Assembly: GCA_002469915.1 (NCBI GenBank)
Contig: DKOG01000279.1
Location: 1-30,528, forward strand
Direction: 5' to 3'
Source of the DNA: Bacteroidetes bacterium UBA7368
GTDB lineage: Bacteria; Bacteroidota; Rhodothermia; Rhodothermales; UBA10348
DNA: 30,528 bases
The translations under genes were made by a program, and so were the position numbers. How positions within the stretch are numbered: the stretch's first letter is position 1; each line of letters begins with the position of its first letter. Shown piece after piece: positions 8,578 through 17,737 of the stretch. The notes under the pieces are model-generated. The model saw only the letters and a list, made by a program, of their open reading frames with translations. It searched no databases and had not been told where the DNA came from.

Positions 8578-10074
8578 CTATTTCACAAGCGTCATCGTTT
8601 CTGTTTTGGTAGCCGTGGGCGTAGTCAATCGATAGAGATACGTTCCACTAGGAAGGTTGTCCGCATTAAACCTAAACTCGTGAACACCTTGGCTCAAATC
8701 CCCTTCGTGTAACACCTGAACCCGTCTGCCCGATACGTCGAAGACCTCTAAGGAAGCTCGTCCCCGTTCGTTCATTTCAAACCGGATAGTAGTTGATGGA
8801 TTGAATGGATTAGGGTAGTTACCAAGGGCAAATGAGGTGGGTAAATCAGATGAGGATTCTTCTGAGACCACTTTTCTACCTGGAAGCACCGTAACCCGAG
8901 TCTTAACAACTGATTGGGTTCCGTAATAATCTGATACCGAAACAACGATCTCGCCTTCATAGACACCCGGAGCGAGATCGGTCGCTGAAATGGTGAAACC
9001 AACCGTTGAAGGCTTTCGAGCCGCTAAAGACTGATCTTGCATACCTACTAACCAATCGCTGTGAAGCTCACTTTCTGTGTTCCAGGCGACCTCTTTAAGG
9101 CTAGGGTTGTACGCCGTTCTCGTAACGTGCACGACTTCTCCTGCTCGAACAGACACTTCTAAAACACCAGTTTCTACCACAACAGGAGAAGCATGGTGGT
9201 AGGTTTCAAGTATGGTCTTGAAACCAAGATCCGTGGGGCCAACTACAACGCGCATGGACCCCTCGGAAAGACGGCAACTACCCTCCAATTTCGGAGGAGT
9301 GCAATTAATACAATCACGCCCCGTTTCGATTAATTCTGACATTGAAAAAGGAGAAGTCTGCATAGAAGCACGATCCACCTTAGTGGTGTTCCAGCGTTGT
9401 CCTTGCTGGGCAGCAGGATCTCTTTCAACGGACACTTTTTTCGACTCGATGAGACAAAGGACCTCTCCTTGCTCAAACCAAACATCTACGGGAAACTCGT
9501 GTAAGCCATCATACCCGGTTACGGTCATTAGTCTGTGGATGCGCAACTGCACATCCATCTCGCTTCGAGGAGCCACAGCCAAGTCCACCCTTTCTAAGGC
9601 GACTTCCGCCTCTCCATTCGCCACATGATACACGGACTCAAGAGCATGCCACGTCCCATCTGCAGACCGCACGGCAGCATACCAAGGACCGGCATCCAAG
9701 CAATCAACTAGCCGAGCTTTAGAACGAAACTGAACTGACGCTGACGAGGATGCCTCAAGCGTAACGGATCGCTGATCGACAAGGCAGTCCGTTTCCGAGT
9801 CAAAATTTTCGTCTCTTGAAAAGTAAAGGCCAAGGTCATGTTCTAATCTAGAGCGGGTAGCATTAGCGGCTTCTATTGTGGCTTCGAATACGCCATCTAG
9901 ATGGCCCCGGTTAGAACCTAAGGCCGCCGCTTCAGCCCAAGCTGCTTCCATGTTTTCAAGCGAGACTGCTGATCGGCTTGTCATAGTCCCTGATAACGAG
10001 GACTCATCGCCCGACTCCAAACTTGAGACCAAAAAGAGAAGGCCCGCTCCGACAACGGAAAACGCGACAAGCAT
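8578..10074 (-). CDS. Secreted cell-surface protein with T9SS sorting domain
   Basis: A 498-residue frame opening with a hydrophobic segment (MLVAFSVVGAGLLFLVSSL). The body is unrecognised: a helical part with repeated Ala/Glu (about 40-90), then beta-rich regions, with two Cys-containing stretches near DCINCTPPKLEGSC. The last 85 residues form a T9SS type A sorting domain (YPNPFNPSTTIRFEM... SGRRVQVL ... SGTYLYRL ... MTLVK), which directs export across the outer membrane. The start is odd. Twelve codons upstream, from ATG at 10111-10113, encode MSSRSRNNSNKK in the same frame, ended by TAG at 10075-10077 directly before this ATG. That peptide would supply the positive n-region a signal peptide needs, so the gene may carry a nonsense change in its leader. 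Confidence 0.85.
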   Translation of the reverse strand: MLVAFSVVGAGLLFLVSSLESGDESSLSGTMTSRSAVSLENMEAAWAEAAALGSNRGHLDGVFEATIEAANATRSRLEHDLGLYFSRDENFDSETDCLVDQRSVTLEASSSASVQFRSKARLVDCLDAGPWYAAVRSADGTWHALESVYHVANGEAEVALERVDLAVAPRSEMDVQLRIHRLMTVTGYDGLHEFPVDVWFEQGEVLCLIESKKVSVERDPAAQQGQRWNTTKVDRASMQTSPFSMSELIETGRDCINCTPPKLEGSCRLSEGSMRVVVGPTDLGFKTILETYHHASPVVVETGVLEVSVRAGEVVHVTRTAYNPSLKEVAWNTESELHSDWLVGMQDQSLAARKPSTVGFTISATDLAPGVYEGEIVVSVSDYYGTQSVVKTRVTVLPGRKVVSEESSSDLPTSFALGNYPNPFNPSTTIRFEMNERGRASLEVFDVSGRRVQVLHEGDLSQGVHEFRFNADNLPSGTYLYRLTTPTATKTETMTLVK

Positions 10075-10216
10075 CTATTTTTTATTACTGTTATTTCTGG
10101 ATCGAGAGGACATAATCGTTTCCGTTTAAAGATCTACTACCTGAAATACTGTTTCCGCGAGCAGAAGTTGGTTTCACGTGTAACCTTGCACTCACCGACC
10201 CAGAAACGGGGCCTCA

Positions 10217-11971
10217 CTAGTACCTCCAACTGGTCAGATCTGCACCCTCCGGAGCTGATCGTTGGATATGATCCATGATCATGGGAAGGTACATCGTGTT
10301 GTAGCGCAACCGGCTGATTGCGTTGGGGTTTTCCTGATCACCATTCCAGCAATGCTCTGCTCTATCTCCGTAATCGATGTCACCAGCGTAATAGGGATCC
10401 GTGGTACCCTCGAGAAACTCCTCGGCTAGATACACCGCGTTATTCAAGTAGTAATTATCCATATCCCCCGTATAAATGTGGATTTTGCCCTCCAGTTTGG
10501 GACCAATTTCCTTCCAGTCCCGCTGCATGATGTAATTAAGGTCAAAGTTTTCTTTCCAGTACGCGGCCACTTCCTTATCGATTTTGCCTGAATATTTATC
10601 CCAAATAGGTTTGGGATACCCATCGTCTCCCATCGGAGAATAAACAGCTTGCCACACGTCATATTGATCACCCGAACGAGTGTTCGTTGCGAGTGCTAGT
10701 TCATAGTGATTGTAATCCTGGACCGTTCCTTGAATCTGCCCTAGCCAATCGCGATGCCCAGGCCGTGCCAGCCGCTTAAAATCGGCTGGGTAGAAATACG
10801 CGTTATCATCCTCGTATAGATTTACCTGCGTGTACTCACGAAAGTCAATTGGATCAGGGCAGGCTGCAAAGGCGCCATTATACTCGTCGGGGTAAAACAC
10901 CTGCACCGCCAATGCTTCCCAACCTCCCGTAGATCCTCCATACGTAAAGCGAGACCAGCCCTCTCCAAGTCCTCTGAACAGTTGCTCGATATACGGAATT
11001 AATTCGTACGTCAGTGCATCACCATACGGACCAATACTGGCTGAATTGACGGCATACGAATCGTCATAGTATGGATTATCGTGCTGAATTTCGATGGCTA
11101 GGAATCTGGGAAAGTCATCACTAATCCATTGTTGATAGAAGTCATAGGCTTCCTGTTGCTGAATCTTATTGTATCCCTCCATCCTGAACCGAGAGCTATA
11201 ATCGGGCTCAAGATCTGGATCCGGTGGCTCCGTTCGAAATCCTCCAAAATCATCTGGATAGTGCCCGTGAAACACCATCAATGGATACCGGGCTTCAGGA
11301 TGTTCGTCGAAACCCTCCGGCAGCAGAACATGTGCTCCTAAATAGATATCCCGTCCCCAGAATTCGGACAGGAGTTCGCTTTTCATGCGAATGTGCTTGA
11401 TGTACTCCGTGTCTTCCTTGGCAGGGATGGGTGGATTCTCTTTCTCGATATGGATTTCAATAACCTGATTGGATACTTCCGTGATAACAACCCGAACAGG
11501 TGTGCTGTATAGATTGCCGGGGGCTCGCCGCCAGTTCTGACCAGCACCTCGGTTCATCGGAAGCTTAACGGTATGCCCTGTTGAGAGGTTAAACGTTTCA
11601 TACTTATGGACGAGAGCCTGAACGTAGTAGGTACCTGGAGGTAATTGGCTCAGGCTTTCAAAAGGATACCCGAATACAGATGAATCAAACGTCACGCTCT
11701 CACTTGGCTGCAACGCGTTGATATCGAGGCCAAATAATTGAATGGCGTTCACCCCAGAGGTAACCTGAAACCGAGGTTCAGACGTCTCTTTTTTGGCAAT
11801 CAACAGTAGAACCCGACCATCTAGCGGGCCAGCGTGCAGACCTTCTGCGATGGAAATACGAAACACAGGGCCCTCATTGTGAGGCGAGGCGTTTCCCTCG
11901 GTCACACCGACTTGGGAAAGAAATAAGGCCAACAATAAGAAAGTTACCGGAGCACAGAATGATCGATTCAT
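10217..11971 (-). CDS. Secreted alpha/beta-hydrolase, putative esterase
   Basis: A 584-residue exported protein with a clear signal peptide (about residues 1-27). The N-terminal third (35-180) is beta-rich and unassigned. From about 205 the frame follows an esterase-D-like alpha/beta-hydrolase fold: strand with LMVFHGHYPDDFGG, nucleophile elbow YGGSTGGWEAL with Ser347, a candidate acid in YTGDMDNYY (Asp503 or Asp505) and a candidate histidine in AEHCWNG (His540). The spacing fits a Ser-Asp-His triad. Such proteins are often annotated as putative esterase; the substrate is unknown. It stands alone, divergent from the alcohol dehydrogenase. Confidence 0.8.
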   Translation of the reverse strand: MNRSFCAPVTFLLLALFLSQVGVTEGNASPHNEGPVFRISIAEGLHAGPLDGRVLLLIAKKETSEPRFQVTSGVNAIQLFGLDINALQPSESVTFDSSVFGYPFESLSQLPPGTYYVQALVHKYETFNLSTGHTVKLPMNRGAGQNWRRAPGNLYSTPVRVVITEVSNQVIEIHIEKENPPIPAKEDTEYIKHIRMKSELLSEFWGRDIYLGAHVLLPEGFDEHPEARYPLMVFHGHYPDDFGGFRTEPPDPDLEPDYSSRFRMEGYNKIQQQEAYDFYQQWISDDFPRFLAIEIQHDNPYYDDSYAVNSASIGPYGDALTYELIPYIEQLFRGLGEGWSRFTYGGSTGGWEALAVQVFYPDEYNGAFAACPDPIDFREYTQVNLYEDDNAYFYPADFKRLARPGHRDWLGQIQGTVQDYNHYELALATNTRSGDQYDVWQAVYSPMGDDGYPKPIWDKYSGKIDKEVAAYWKENFDLNYIMQRDWKEIGPKLEGKIHIYTGDMDNYYLNNAVYLAEEFLEGTTDPYYAGDIDYGDRAEHCWNGDQENPNAISRLRYNTMYLPMIMDHIQRSAPEGADLTSWRY

Positions 11972-12113
11972 GGTGGTCGTCTCTTGTGATCTTTCAATAG
12001 ATATAGATGATTGTACGATCTACAGACGAATATTGCCCGTCAGTGGCCGCTATGTCCAGTATATTCCCTGCTTAGATAGACGCACGTTTGACTCCTCGAG
12101 AAATCAAGACATT

Positions 12114-13115
12114 ATGATCAAGGCATATGCGGCGCAAGAAGCAGGCGGAACACTCGAAGCGTTTCAGTACGACCCCGGTGTATTGGGCTCAGGAGAGGTT
12201 GAAATTGCCGTCGATTATTGCGGCATTTGCCACAGCGATCTAAACATGCTGAATAACGACTGGGGTATAACCACATTCCCGTTCGTTCCAGGCCACGAAA
12301 TCGCTGGCCACATCCTTCAAGTCGGAGATCAAGTCCGCACCCTAGCTATTGGCGACAAGGTGGGCCTCGGGTGGCACTCCGGCTATTGCAACAGCTGTAC
12401 GTCCTGCCTTTCCAACGACCAAAACATGTGCGCGCTCCCCCAAGAAACCATTGTTGGAAGGCATGGTGGGTTCGCAGACAAGGTCCGCGCATCCGCTGAA
12501 AGTGTATTTAAACTTCCAGAAGGCCTTGATTTTGAGAGCGCCGGGCCCCTTTTCTGTGCTGGCATCACTGTTTTCAACCCGCTCATTCAATATGACATCA
12601 AGCCCTCTGACAGCATAGCGGTAATCGGTATTGGAGGGCTTGGCCATATCGCACTACAGTTTCTTCGTGCCTGGGGGTGCGAAGTGACCGCGTTCACATC
12701 AAGCGTGGACAAACGAACCGAAGCCCTTTCGCTTGGAGCCCATCACACCGTTAGCTCCCGTGATGAGGCCGAAATAATGACCAAAAAGGGTTGCTTTGAC
12801 ATGGTCATCTCGACCGTGAACGTGAAGCTTAACTGGAGCCTCTACCTCAAAACACTCAAGCCCAAAGGGCGACTTCATTTTGTGGGTGCTGCGCTAGAGC
12901 CGCTTGATATTGATGCGTTTAGCTTAATAACAGGGCAGGCTTCAATTTCGGGAAGCTCTGTAGGAAGCCCCGGCACAATCGCTACCATGTTAGAGTTCGC
13001 CAGCCAGCACGCTATCAAACCCGTCGTCCAGAAATTTAAGTTCGATCAAGCAAACGAAGCCATAGCTCACCTCGCAAGCGGCAAGGCCAACTACCGAGTT
13101 GTTTTAGAGCGCTAG
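12114..13115 (+). CDS. Zinc-dependent NAD(P) alcohol dehydrogenase
   Basis: A 333-residue medium-chain dehydrogenase/reductase that oxidises alcohols or reduces aldehydes with NAD(P). The catalytic zinc site is visible as YCGICHSD (Cys36, His40) and GHE (His61-Glu62), with Cys148 as the likely third ligand. Structural zinc ligands are Cys92, Cys95, Cys98 and Cys106. The nucleotide-binding motif GIGGLGHIALQ is at 172-182. Overall it resembles the YahK/cinnamyl-alcohol-dehydrogenase group that usually prefers NADPH. I start at ATG 12114 since the N-terminus MIKAYAAQEAGG matches the family; a frame running up to 11970 would overlap the neighbouring promoter region and hydrolase start. Confidence 0.92.
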   Translation: MIKAYAAQEAGGTLEAFQYDPGVLGSGEVEIAVDYCGICHSDLNMLNNDWGITTFPFVPGHEIAGHILQVGDQVRTLAIGDKVGLGWHSGYCNSCTSCLSNDQNMCALPQETIVGRHGGFADKVRASAESVFKLPEGLDFESAGPLFCAGITVFNPLIQYDIKPSDSIAVIGIGGLGHIALQFLRAWGCEVTAFTSSVDKRTEALSLGAHHTVSSRDEAEIMTKKGCFDMVISTVNVKLNWSLYLKTLKPKGRLHFVGAALEPLDIDAFSLITGQASISGSSVGSPGTIATMLEFASQHAIKPVVQKFKFDQANEAIAHLASGKANYRVVLER

Positions 13116-13168
13116 TATGAGCCATCGGGGATAAGGATACGAAGCATCGAAACGCACGTGGCACCGTC

Positions 13169-13531
13169 TTAGGCACCCGTTTTCAACACAACAAGAGCGC
13201 CATATAAAGCAATCCACAGGGTAATAACGGCAAAAAGAAGAGCTGGAAAAAGCTCGCCAAATGAATCGCGCTGTTGGACTCTGCGAACCACAACTAGCAC
13301 CATTAGAAGAGCTAGGCCGCTTGCTGCGGCCACCCTCAGTGAGGGGAAGAAAAAACCTAAGGCAAGACCTAGCGCGCCAAGAATCTCCAAAACACCTGAC
13401 AATAAACGGTAACGGGATAGGCCAAAACGCTCGAATTCAGCCTTCATCGCGGCCGACCACAGACAAGATGCACCGTAAAAGATAAATAGGGTGCTGGTCA
13501 AAACGCTCAGAACGTGGTAAATTAGATTCAT
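13169..13531 (-). CDS. DoxX-like four-helix membrane protein
   Basis: A 120-residue protein with four predicted membrane helices and the DoxX-like pattern: a first helix ending in FYGASCLW, a charged loop EFERFGLSRYR, then GVLEILGALGLALGFFFP and a third helix. DoxX-like proteins are small membrane proteins of mostly unknown function, some linked to redox or thiol stress. It converges on the alcohol dehydrogenase and diverges from a second protein of the same general type 67 bases away. Confidence 0.75.
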   Translation of the reverse strand: MNLIYHVLSVLTSTLFIFYGASCLWSAAMKAEFERFGLSRYRLLSGVLEILGALGLALGFFFPSLRVAAASGLALLMVLVVVRRVQQRDSFGELFPALLFAVITLWIALYGALVVLKTGA

Positions 13532-13598
13532 ACGGGGTCAACCTCACGAAACCACTTTCGTTTCACCCCTTTTTATAGATCACAAGCCGAGACTAAAC

Positions 13599-13967
13599 GT
13601 GCCTGATTTTACGATACCCGCCTTATTTCAACTTATTGTTGCCGTCGGTCTTTTGAACGTATGGCTTCTTCGGTCAAGATCGGCAACCTCGTACCGAGGC
13701 GACCAAGCTAAGTCACTTAAAGAAGAGTTCGATGCGTACGGCTTGCCCTCCATCGCTTTCTTTATCGTTGGCGCCTTAAAGATCGGTGCGGGCATAGCGC
13801 TCCTCGTTGGCTTCTGGTTACCAAATCTAATTCGGCCATCTGCTATGATCGTTGCTGTCTTGATGGTTGGCGCCATCATAATGCATGTAAAGGTAAAGGA
13901 TCCGATCATGAAGTCGGTCCCCGCGATCTTGATGCTCCTCATGTCAGCCGGCATTCTTTGGCTTTAA
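13599..13967 (+). CDS. DoxX-like four-helix membrane protein (second)
   Basis: A 122-residue protein starting at GTG, with four hydrophobic helices and the same loop logic as its divergent neighbour: SLKEEFDAYGLPS before helix two, then GALKIGAGIALLVGFWLP. The EF.xYGLP / G.LKI.AG..LL.GF.LP pattern is DoxX-like. The two proteins share the architecture but little sequence, so they are more likely distant paralogues than a recent duplication. Function is unknown. There is a large palindrome downstream that would end this transcript. Confidence 0.75.
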   Translation: MPDFTIPALFQLIVAVGLLNVWLLRSRSATSYRGDQAKSLKEEFDAYGLPSIAFFIVGALKIGAGIALLVGFWLPNLIRPSAMIVAVLMVGAIIMHVKVKDPIMKSVPAILMLLMSAGILWL

Positions 13968-14187
13968 GAAAAAGGACGCAAGCTAGGAAAGGGTACTTGC
14001 GCAGCTAATAGCCGTTCAGCGCTGAATCGGCAACCGCCCGTGCAGTAGGCAATAACGTATAGAAGGACTCGATTTAAGGCCGGACGTGGGTTAAAGGTGA
14101 GTCATGTCTGCCCCTTCTGGTCAGTAGCGCCCTTGTACAGCGTAAGCTTTCTCAAGGGTTATCTACACTAAATAATTATAGACATCA

Positions 14188-14221
14188 ATAAGGGCGCTCC
14201 ACCTAGGTGGAGCGCCCTTAT
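14188..14221. terminator. 34-bp perfect palindrome, bidirectional terminator candidate
   Basis: The sequence from 14188 to 14221 is a perfect inverted repeat with 17-base halves (ATAAGGGCGCTCCACCT and its complement) and no spacer. It lies between the convergent ends of the DoxX-like gene (13967) and the NTF2-like lipoprotein (14254), the expected place for a terminator serving both strands. The following T run is poor on both sides, so another role is possible. The rest of 13968-14253 shows nothing coding. Confidence 0.65.
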
Positions 14222-14253
14222 CTATGATACTACAATCACCAATAAAGCAATCC

Positions 14254-15135
14254 TTAATTGCCCGAGTATACCCCCGCGGCCTCGACTATTAGAATAATGT
14301 CGCCGTCGACAATGCGTAATAAATTACCCCACTGACCAAAGGCAAGAAGTGCACCTTCATTATTTTTAGCATGGTAGCCCCCCCAATTCAAGACCAAATC
14401 GTCAGCGACAGGAAGGTAGCCATATCCTTGAGCAGTCATTGTTACACCGTCGTCGGGTGGAGCAATCCCAGCTACGAGTTCTTCATGACCCTGAAAAATC
14501 CCATTGTGTGAGACCTGAATACCATCTACTTCAAACATTTGCTCAGCCAAAGCCTCAATATTTCCGGCATTCAAATTTGAGGTATATCGTTCTATAGCCC
14601 TATTAACCATGTCTGAGCCCTCCCCAACGTATTCCTCATCGTATAAACGTTCGACCTGTGACAAATCATTCGTAGGATTGTACGTCATGGCATTGTCAAA
14701 CAGTGAGATAACGGATGCTCCGTCTGTCTGAAATAGATTAAACCATGCGCCCTTGCGCTCAGAGGTTCCATACCATTCACCAACGGCTAATATCAGATCA
14801 TTACCCACAGAGCGGGCCGCAACCACCTTGAGGGAAAGCTGCGGATCGTCGGCATCTTGTTCAAATCCAAGGTCAAAATGATCAGCAATAGCCTTACGAC
14901 CGTAAAGGGGTTTCTGTCGGTTAGACGCAATTCGGACCGCGTCTTCGGCATAGAATGCCCCAAGAAGAGATCCATCACCCGTTGCCCATGTTTCCTCGAA
15001 GTTTTTCATGTGGGCATCAATGAGTTCCATTACATCTAAATCACTGGCAGCGTTTTCTCCCTCGTTGCATCCCGTCAGCGCTGATACACCTGTTAGCAAC
15101 AGGCATAGGGTTAAAAATCTTGTTAGTTGTTTCAT
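14254..15135 (-). CDS. Lipoprotein with two NTF2/SnoaL-like domains
   Basis: A 293-residue exported lipoprotein when started at the ATG at 15133-15135: MKQLTRFLTLCLLLTGVSALTGC has a textbook lipobox (LTGC). Two NTF2-like (SnoaL/DUF4440-type) domains follow, about residues 35-150 and 165-290; each begins with an amphipathic helix (DAHMKNFEETWATGDGS; RAIERYTSNLNAGN) and carries the YGRKAIADHF / FQGHEELVAGI signature. Such cone-shaped domains bind small ligands or catalyse isomerisations; no substrate is indicated. A longer frame up to 15231 adds an unconvincing extension. The small gene at 15188 lies just upstream in the same direction, so they may be co-transcribed. Confidence 0.85.
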   Translation of the reverse strand: MKQLTRFLTLCLLLTGVSALTGCNEGENAASDLDVMELIDAHMKNFEETWATGDGSLLGAFYAEDAVRIASNRQKPLYGRKAIADHFDLGFEQDADDPQLSLKVVAARSVGNDLILAVGEWYGTSERKGAWFNLFQTDGASVISLFDNAMTYNPTNDLSQVERLYDEEYVGEGSDMVNRAIERYTSNLNAGNIEALAEQMFEVDGIQVSHNGIFQGHEELVAGIAPPDDGVTMTAQGYGYLPVADDLVLNWGGYHAKNNEGALLAFGQWGNLLRIVDGDIILIVEAAGVYSGN

Positions 15136-15187
15136 ATCATTATACCCAAAATGGGCTTTTGTAAACGTTTTGTTGATCAGCATCCGT

Positions 15188-15490
15188 TTAGTACGCGTCA
15201 ACGAGGGAGTCCTTATGACGAATAGTAGCATCCATCAACTGTTGAACGTCATCCATATGGTTTGCTTGTAGTTCCTTGGCAAGCTTACTCCAAGCAGCAT
15301 AGAAACTAAGGTTGTCTTCAGCCTCCAACCACCAGTTCATGTTGTACTGATCTCCAATCTCATGACGAAGGAGTCCGAAGCTTGCGACATCACCAGAGTC
15401 GACCAGCTTTGTTAAAACAGGTGCGGAGGAATGATTCCATACGTCCTGTTTCGGCGTTCGGTACGGCAAAGGCAACATGAAAACCCACAT
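15188..15490 (-). CDS. Small conserved protein, possibly 5'-truncated
   Basis: A 100-residue soluble protein (MWVFMLPLPYRTPKQD... RHKDSLVDAY). The middle part (SAPVLTKLVDSGDVASFGLLRHEIGDQYNMNWW) and the closing RHKDS resemble a loosely defined family of about 130-180-residue, often exported, ferredoxin-fold-like proteins in marine bacteria; this is a memory-based impression. Those proteins usually have a longer N-terminus. Here a TAA stands four codons before the ATG, so the gene may have lost its 5' end. It lies 52 bases upstream of the NTF2-like lipoprotein. No function can be given. Confidence 0.55.
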   Translation of the reverse strand: MWVFMLPLPYRTPKQDVWNHSSAPVLTKLVDSGDVASFGLLRHEIGDQYNMNWWLEAEDNLSFYAAWSKLAKELQANHMDDVQQLMDATIRHKDSLVDAY

Positions 15491-15703
15491 TGCCGGTTCT
15501 TACAGACATAATCAGTACTACTTAGTTATTAGTGAAAGGTATTAGTAAAAGTAAAATGGCGTCCTAACTAAAGATGATGCCCTGTTCAGTAGCGGGGAGC
15601 AAACCAACGTCTCAAACTGAGCGACTTGGTACATGCCAAGATTTAAAGAAGTAATGTGTTCTGAATACCCCGAATCCGACCTGCATCTCCTCAATAAGCG
15701 TAA

Positions 15704-16288
15704 TTACTCAACAGGTATCATCAAGTGGGCGTACTGTGATCCGGGCCACATGAGATAGGGCTCGCCATTATTTGGATCAACCGGGTACTCTGAGAGGGTT
15801 GTTGGATCTTTTGGCATTAACATCAGATGAGGGCCAGAGACTACCCAGTTTTCTGGCGAAGTAGCATCTTCTTCGGTATAGATCCCCGGAACGGAAGTGT
15901 CAGTGCCCAAATCCCCTTGAAGCATGTATAGGTACGCGTCTCTCGAAACATCCACGGACGCACCAGTCATATAGGCTTGCATCCATTCTAAACCAACTTG
16001 ATCCGCGCAAACAGGCTGGGACTGAGCAACGGAATCCCATCCTCCATCAGGCTCATCCTTGGGACTTCCAGACATACACGTCCAGCCATTAGAGCCTTCC
16101 CTCAAAACAGTTCCATCCTTATCAAGAACAGTTGCACCATCTGCAATTTGCTGAGAGGCTGCACTCGAAAAAGCCTCTATTTTCCACTTGTCGGAGGACT
16201 GATCAACTATCGTTTCAGCAGTTTCTGTAGCACACGCGGTCATTGCAGCAACAAAAAGAAAGGCGGCAATGGCTGATCTGTTGTTCAT
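15704..16288 (-). CDS. Lipoprotein of unknown function
   Basis: A 194-residue exported lipoprotein: the signal MNNRSAIAAFLFVAAMTAC ends in a plausible lipobox (MTAC). The mature part includes GWTCMSGSP, a second Cys in PVCAD, a W-M-Q-A-Y-M segment and a C-terminal GEPYLMWPGSQYAHLMIPVE. The GWTC...M.GNP and SGPHLMLMPKD...YPVDPNNGEPYLMWPG...HLMIPV features recall a conserved hypothetical family seen in marine proteobacteria and Bacteroidota. Function unknown. It is followed on its strand by a 213-base gap before the next small gene. Confidence 0.75.
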   Translation of the reverse strand: MNNRSAIAAFLFVAAMTACATETAETIVDQSSDKWKIEAFSSAASQQIADGATVLDKDGTVLREGSNGWTCMSGSPKDEPDGGWDSVAQSQPVCADQVGLEWMQAYMTGASVDVSRDAYLYMLQGDLGTDTSVPGIYTEEDATSPENWVVSGPHLMLMPKDPTTLSEYPVDPNNGEPYLMWPGSQYAHLMIPVE

Positions 16289-16783
16289 TGTTTCCCCTTG
16301 TTCGACTTTTAATTTTACTTGTCAAGCAAGGGGGTTTCTTCATCTAAATATAGAATTAAAACACAAATTACAATTAAAACCCTGAAATCAACACCTAAAA
16401 AACACGCTTGACGCCTAATTATGGCACACCTTGGCAGAAATGCCCGTCATGCGCGATGGGGTTATCCCCTACACGACTATCCGTCAGAACCACAGGGGTG
16501 CTGAGCGTTATATGTTTTTTGCACGGAGAATATTGTCGAGGCGAAACAGCCTCAGCAAGCCCATCAATGTCGAAATACTCTTCTCCTCCTCTGCAGGTAA
16601 AAATGCGTCCTATAACCATGGACGCCCTTCCTCTAGTACTATTTTGGTTAATGAAAACAGCCGACCGGCCCACGGGGCCAATCGGCTGTCAAAGGGCCTG
16701 TAATGGTCATGCGATAGTACTCCGGGGTAAGGGGGTGAAGCCAAGGTTAGGGGTTGCAGTTACTCCAGTCAGGAATTCGCACC
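16289..16783. other. 495-base gap without a convincing gene
   Basis: The right part of the gap holds the terminator for the BspA-like gene (16657-16689). The left third (16300-16400) is AT-rich and probably carries the promoter of the minus-strand lipoprotein. Open frames on both strands between 16408 and 16839 overlap each other, have no recognisable motif and look spurious. Confidence 0.5.
16657..16689 (-). terminator. Rho-independent terminator of the BspA-like gene
   Basis: Inverted repeat with an outer stem ACAGCCGA/TCGGCTGT, two mismatches, an inner five-pair stem GGCCC/GGGCC and a three-base loop. Read on the minus strand it is followed by TTTT, about 95 bases past the stop at 16784. 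Confidence 0.75.
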
Positions 16784-17737
16784 CTATTTCAGCAGCACCA
16801 CTTTCTGGGTCGCCACGAAGTCTCCTGCTTCCATTCTGATCAGGTAAGTACCCGAAGAAAGGCCGTCAGCATTGAACTGTACCGTATGGTAGCCAGCTGC
16901 CTTCGTCTCTCCTGACACCAACGTAGCAACCTGTCTGCCAAGTAGGTCTGTTGCCGTGATGCGCACTTCTGCAACTGCAGGTAAGCCGTACGTAACAGTA
17001 TTAGTCGGGTTAAACGGGTTGGGGTAGGCTGCCTTTAAGACAACAGTCTCAGGTAGCTCAAAGGACTCGGTGTCTACGCCTGCCACAGAGCATGTGCCCC
17101 AGACCGGCAGGTTAGAGTTCTGAAGGGATGAGTTATAGCCGAAATCCGGAGGAAGCGATGAGATTAATGACACACACCACGACGAAAGGTCCTGATTGAA
17201 GGAGGTGGTATTCCGGAACATTTCAAACATATACGCCACATTAGACACATCCCAGCCGCCAATGTCTTGATTGAAGGAGGTGGCACTGGAAAACATGTCA
17301 CTCATCTCCGTCACATTAGACACATCCCAGCTACCGATATCCTGATTGAAGGAGGTGGCCTGAGAAAACATGCCACCCATATTCGTCACATTAGACACAT
17401 CCCAGCCGCCGATGTCCTGGTTGAAGAAGTTGGCACGTAACATGCCACCCATATTCGTCACGTTGGACACATCCCAGCCGCCGATGTCCTGGTTGAAGGA
17501 GTGGGCCATCCTGAACATAAAAGACATATCCGTAACATTAGACACATCCCAGCCGCCAATGTCCTGGTTGAAGGTGGTGTCCACAAACATCCAACTCATA
17601 TCCGTCACATTAGACACACAGGCTTTTGAGAGATCAGCTGCTTCGGCTCTTCTCTGCACCAGTAGGTCCTGATCCACCACCTCATACGTATCAGACCCTA
17701 AAGTAGACCCTATAGTCTGCGTCGTTCCAATCGGCAC
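16784..17737 (-). CDS. BspA-like repeat surface protein with T9SS sorting domain (frameshifted N-terminus)
   Basis: The open frame encodes 317 residues from an in-frame GTG at 17737. Residues 41-188 are six 24-25-residue BspA/DUF285 repeats of the form [10 protein letters not shown]....FNQDIGGWD, a fold used in adhesion and surface proteins. The last 80 residues are a T9SS domain ([16 protein letters not shown] ... [10 protein letters not shown] ... [11 protein letters not shown] ... KVVLLK). The GTG start is almost certainly false. An ATG at 17824-17826 in another frame encodes a signal peptide ([14 protein letters not shown]), and adding one T to the run at 17786-17790 joins it to ...[20 protein letters not shown]. 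The true gene would then be 16784-17826, either frameshifted or misassembled at a homopolymer. Confidence 0.85.
   Translation of the reverse strand: MPIGTTQTIGSTLGSDTYEVVDQDLLVQRRAEAADLSKACVSNVTDMSWMFVDTTFNQDIGGWDVSNVTDMSFMFRMAHSFNQDIGGWDVSNVTNMGGMLRANFFNQDIGGWDVSNVTNMGGMFSQATSFNQDIGSWDVSNVTEMSDMFSSATSFNQDIGGWDVSNVAYMFEMFRNTTSFNQDLSSWCVSLISSLPPDFGYNSSLQNSNLPVWGTCSVAGVDTESFELPETVVLKAAYPNPFNPTNTVTYGLPAVAEVRITATDLLGRQVATLVSGETKAAGYHTVQFNADGLSSGTYLIRMEAGDFVATQKVVLLK
17174..17617 (-). repeat. Six tandem 72-75-bp coding repeats (BspA units)
   Basis: These are the DNA of the six BspA repeats. The units share long near-identical blocks such as ACATCCCAGCCGCC and TGGTTGAAGGAGG on the plus strand, and two units are one codon shorter. 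Such arrays change copy number by slippage. They are protein-coding, not CRISPR. Confidence 0.85.

Noticed and set aside
11970..12113. Upstream extension of the alcohol dehydrogenase frame
   Set aside because: The family N-terminus begins at 12114, and the extension overlaps the start of the divergent hydrolase.
16408..16839. Open frames on both strands in the gap after the BspA-like gene
   Set aside because: They overlap each other and the terminator, and show no domain or ribosome site.
17174..17617. Regular 72-75-bp repeats that might suggest a CRISPR array
   Set aside because: The units are in frame, encode BspA repeats and have no variable spacers; there are no cas genes.
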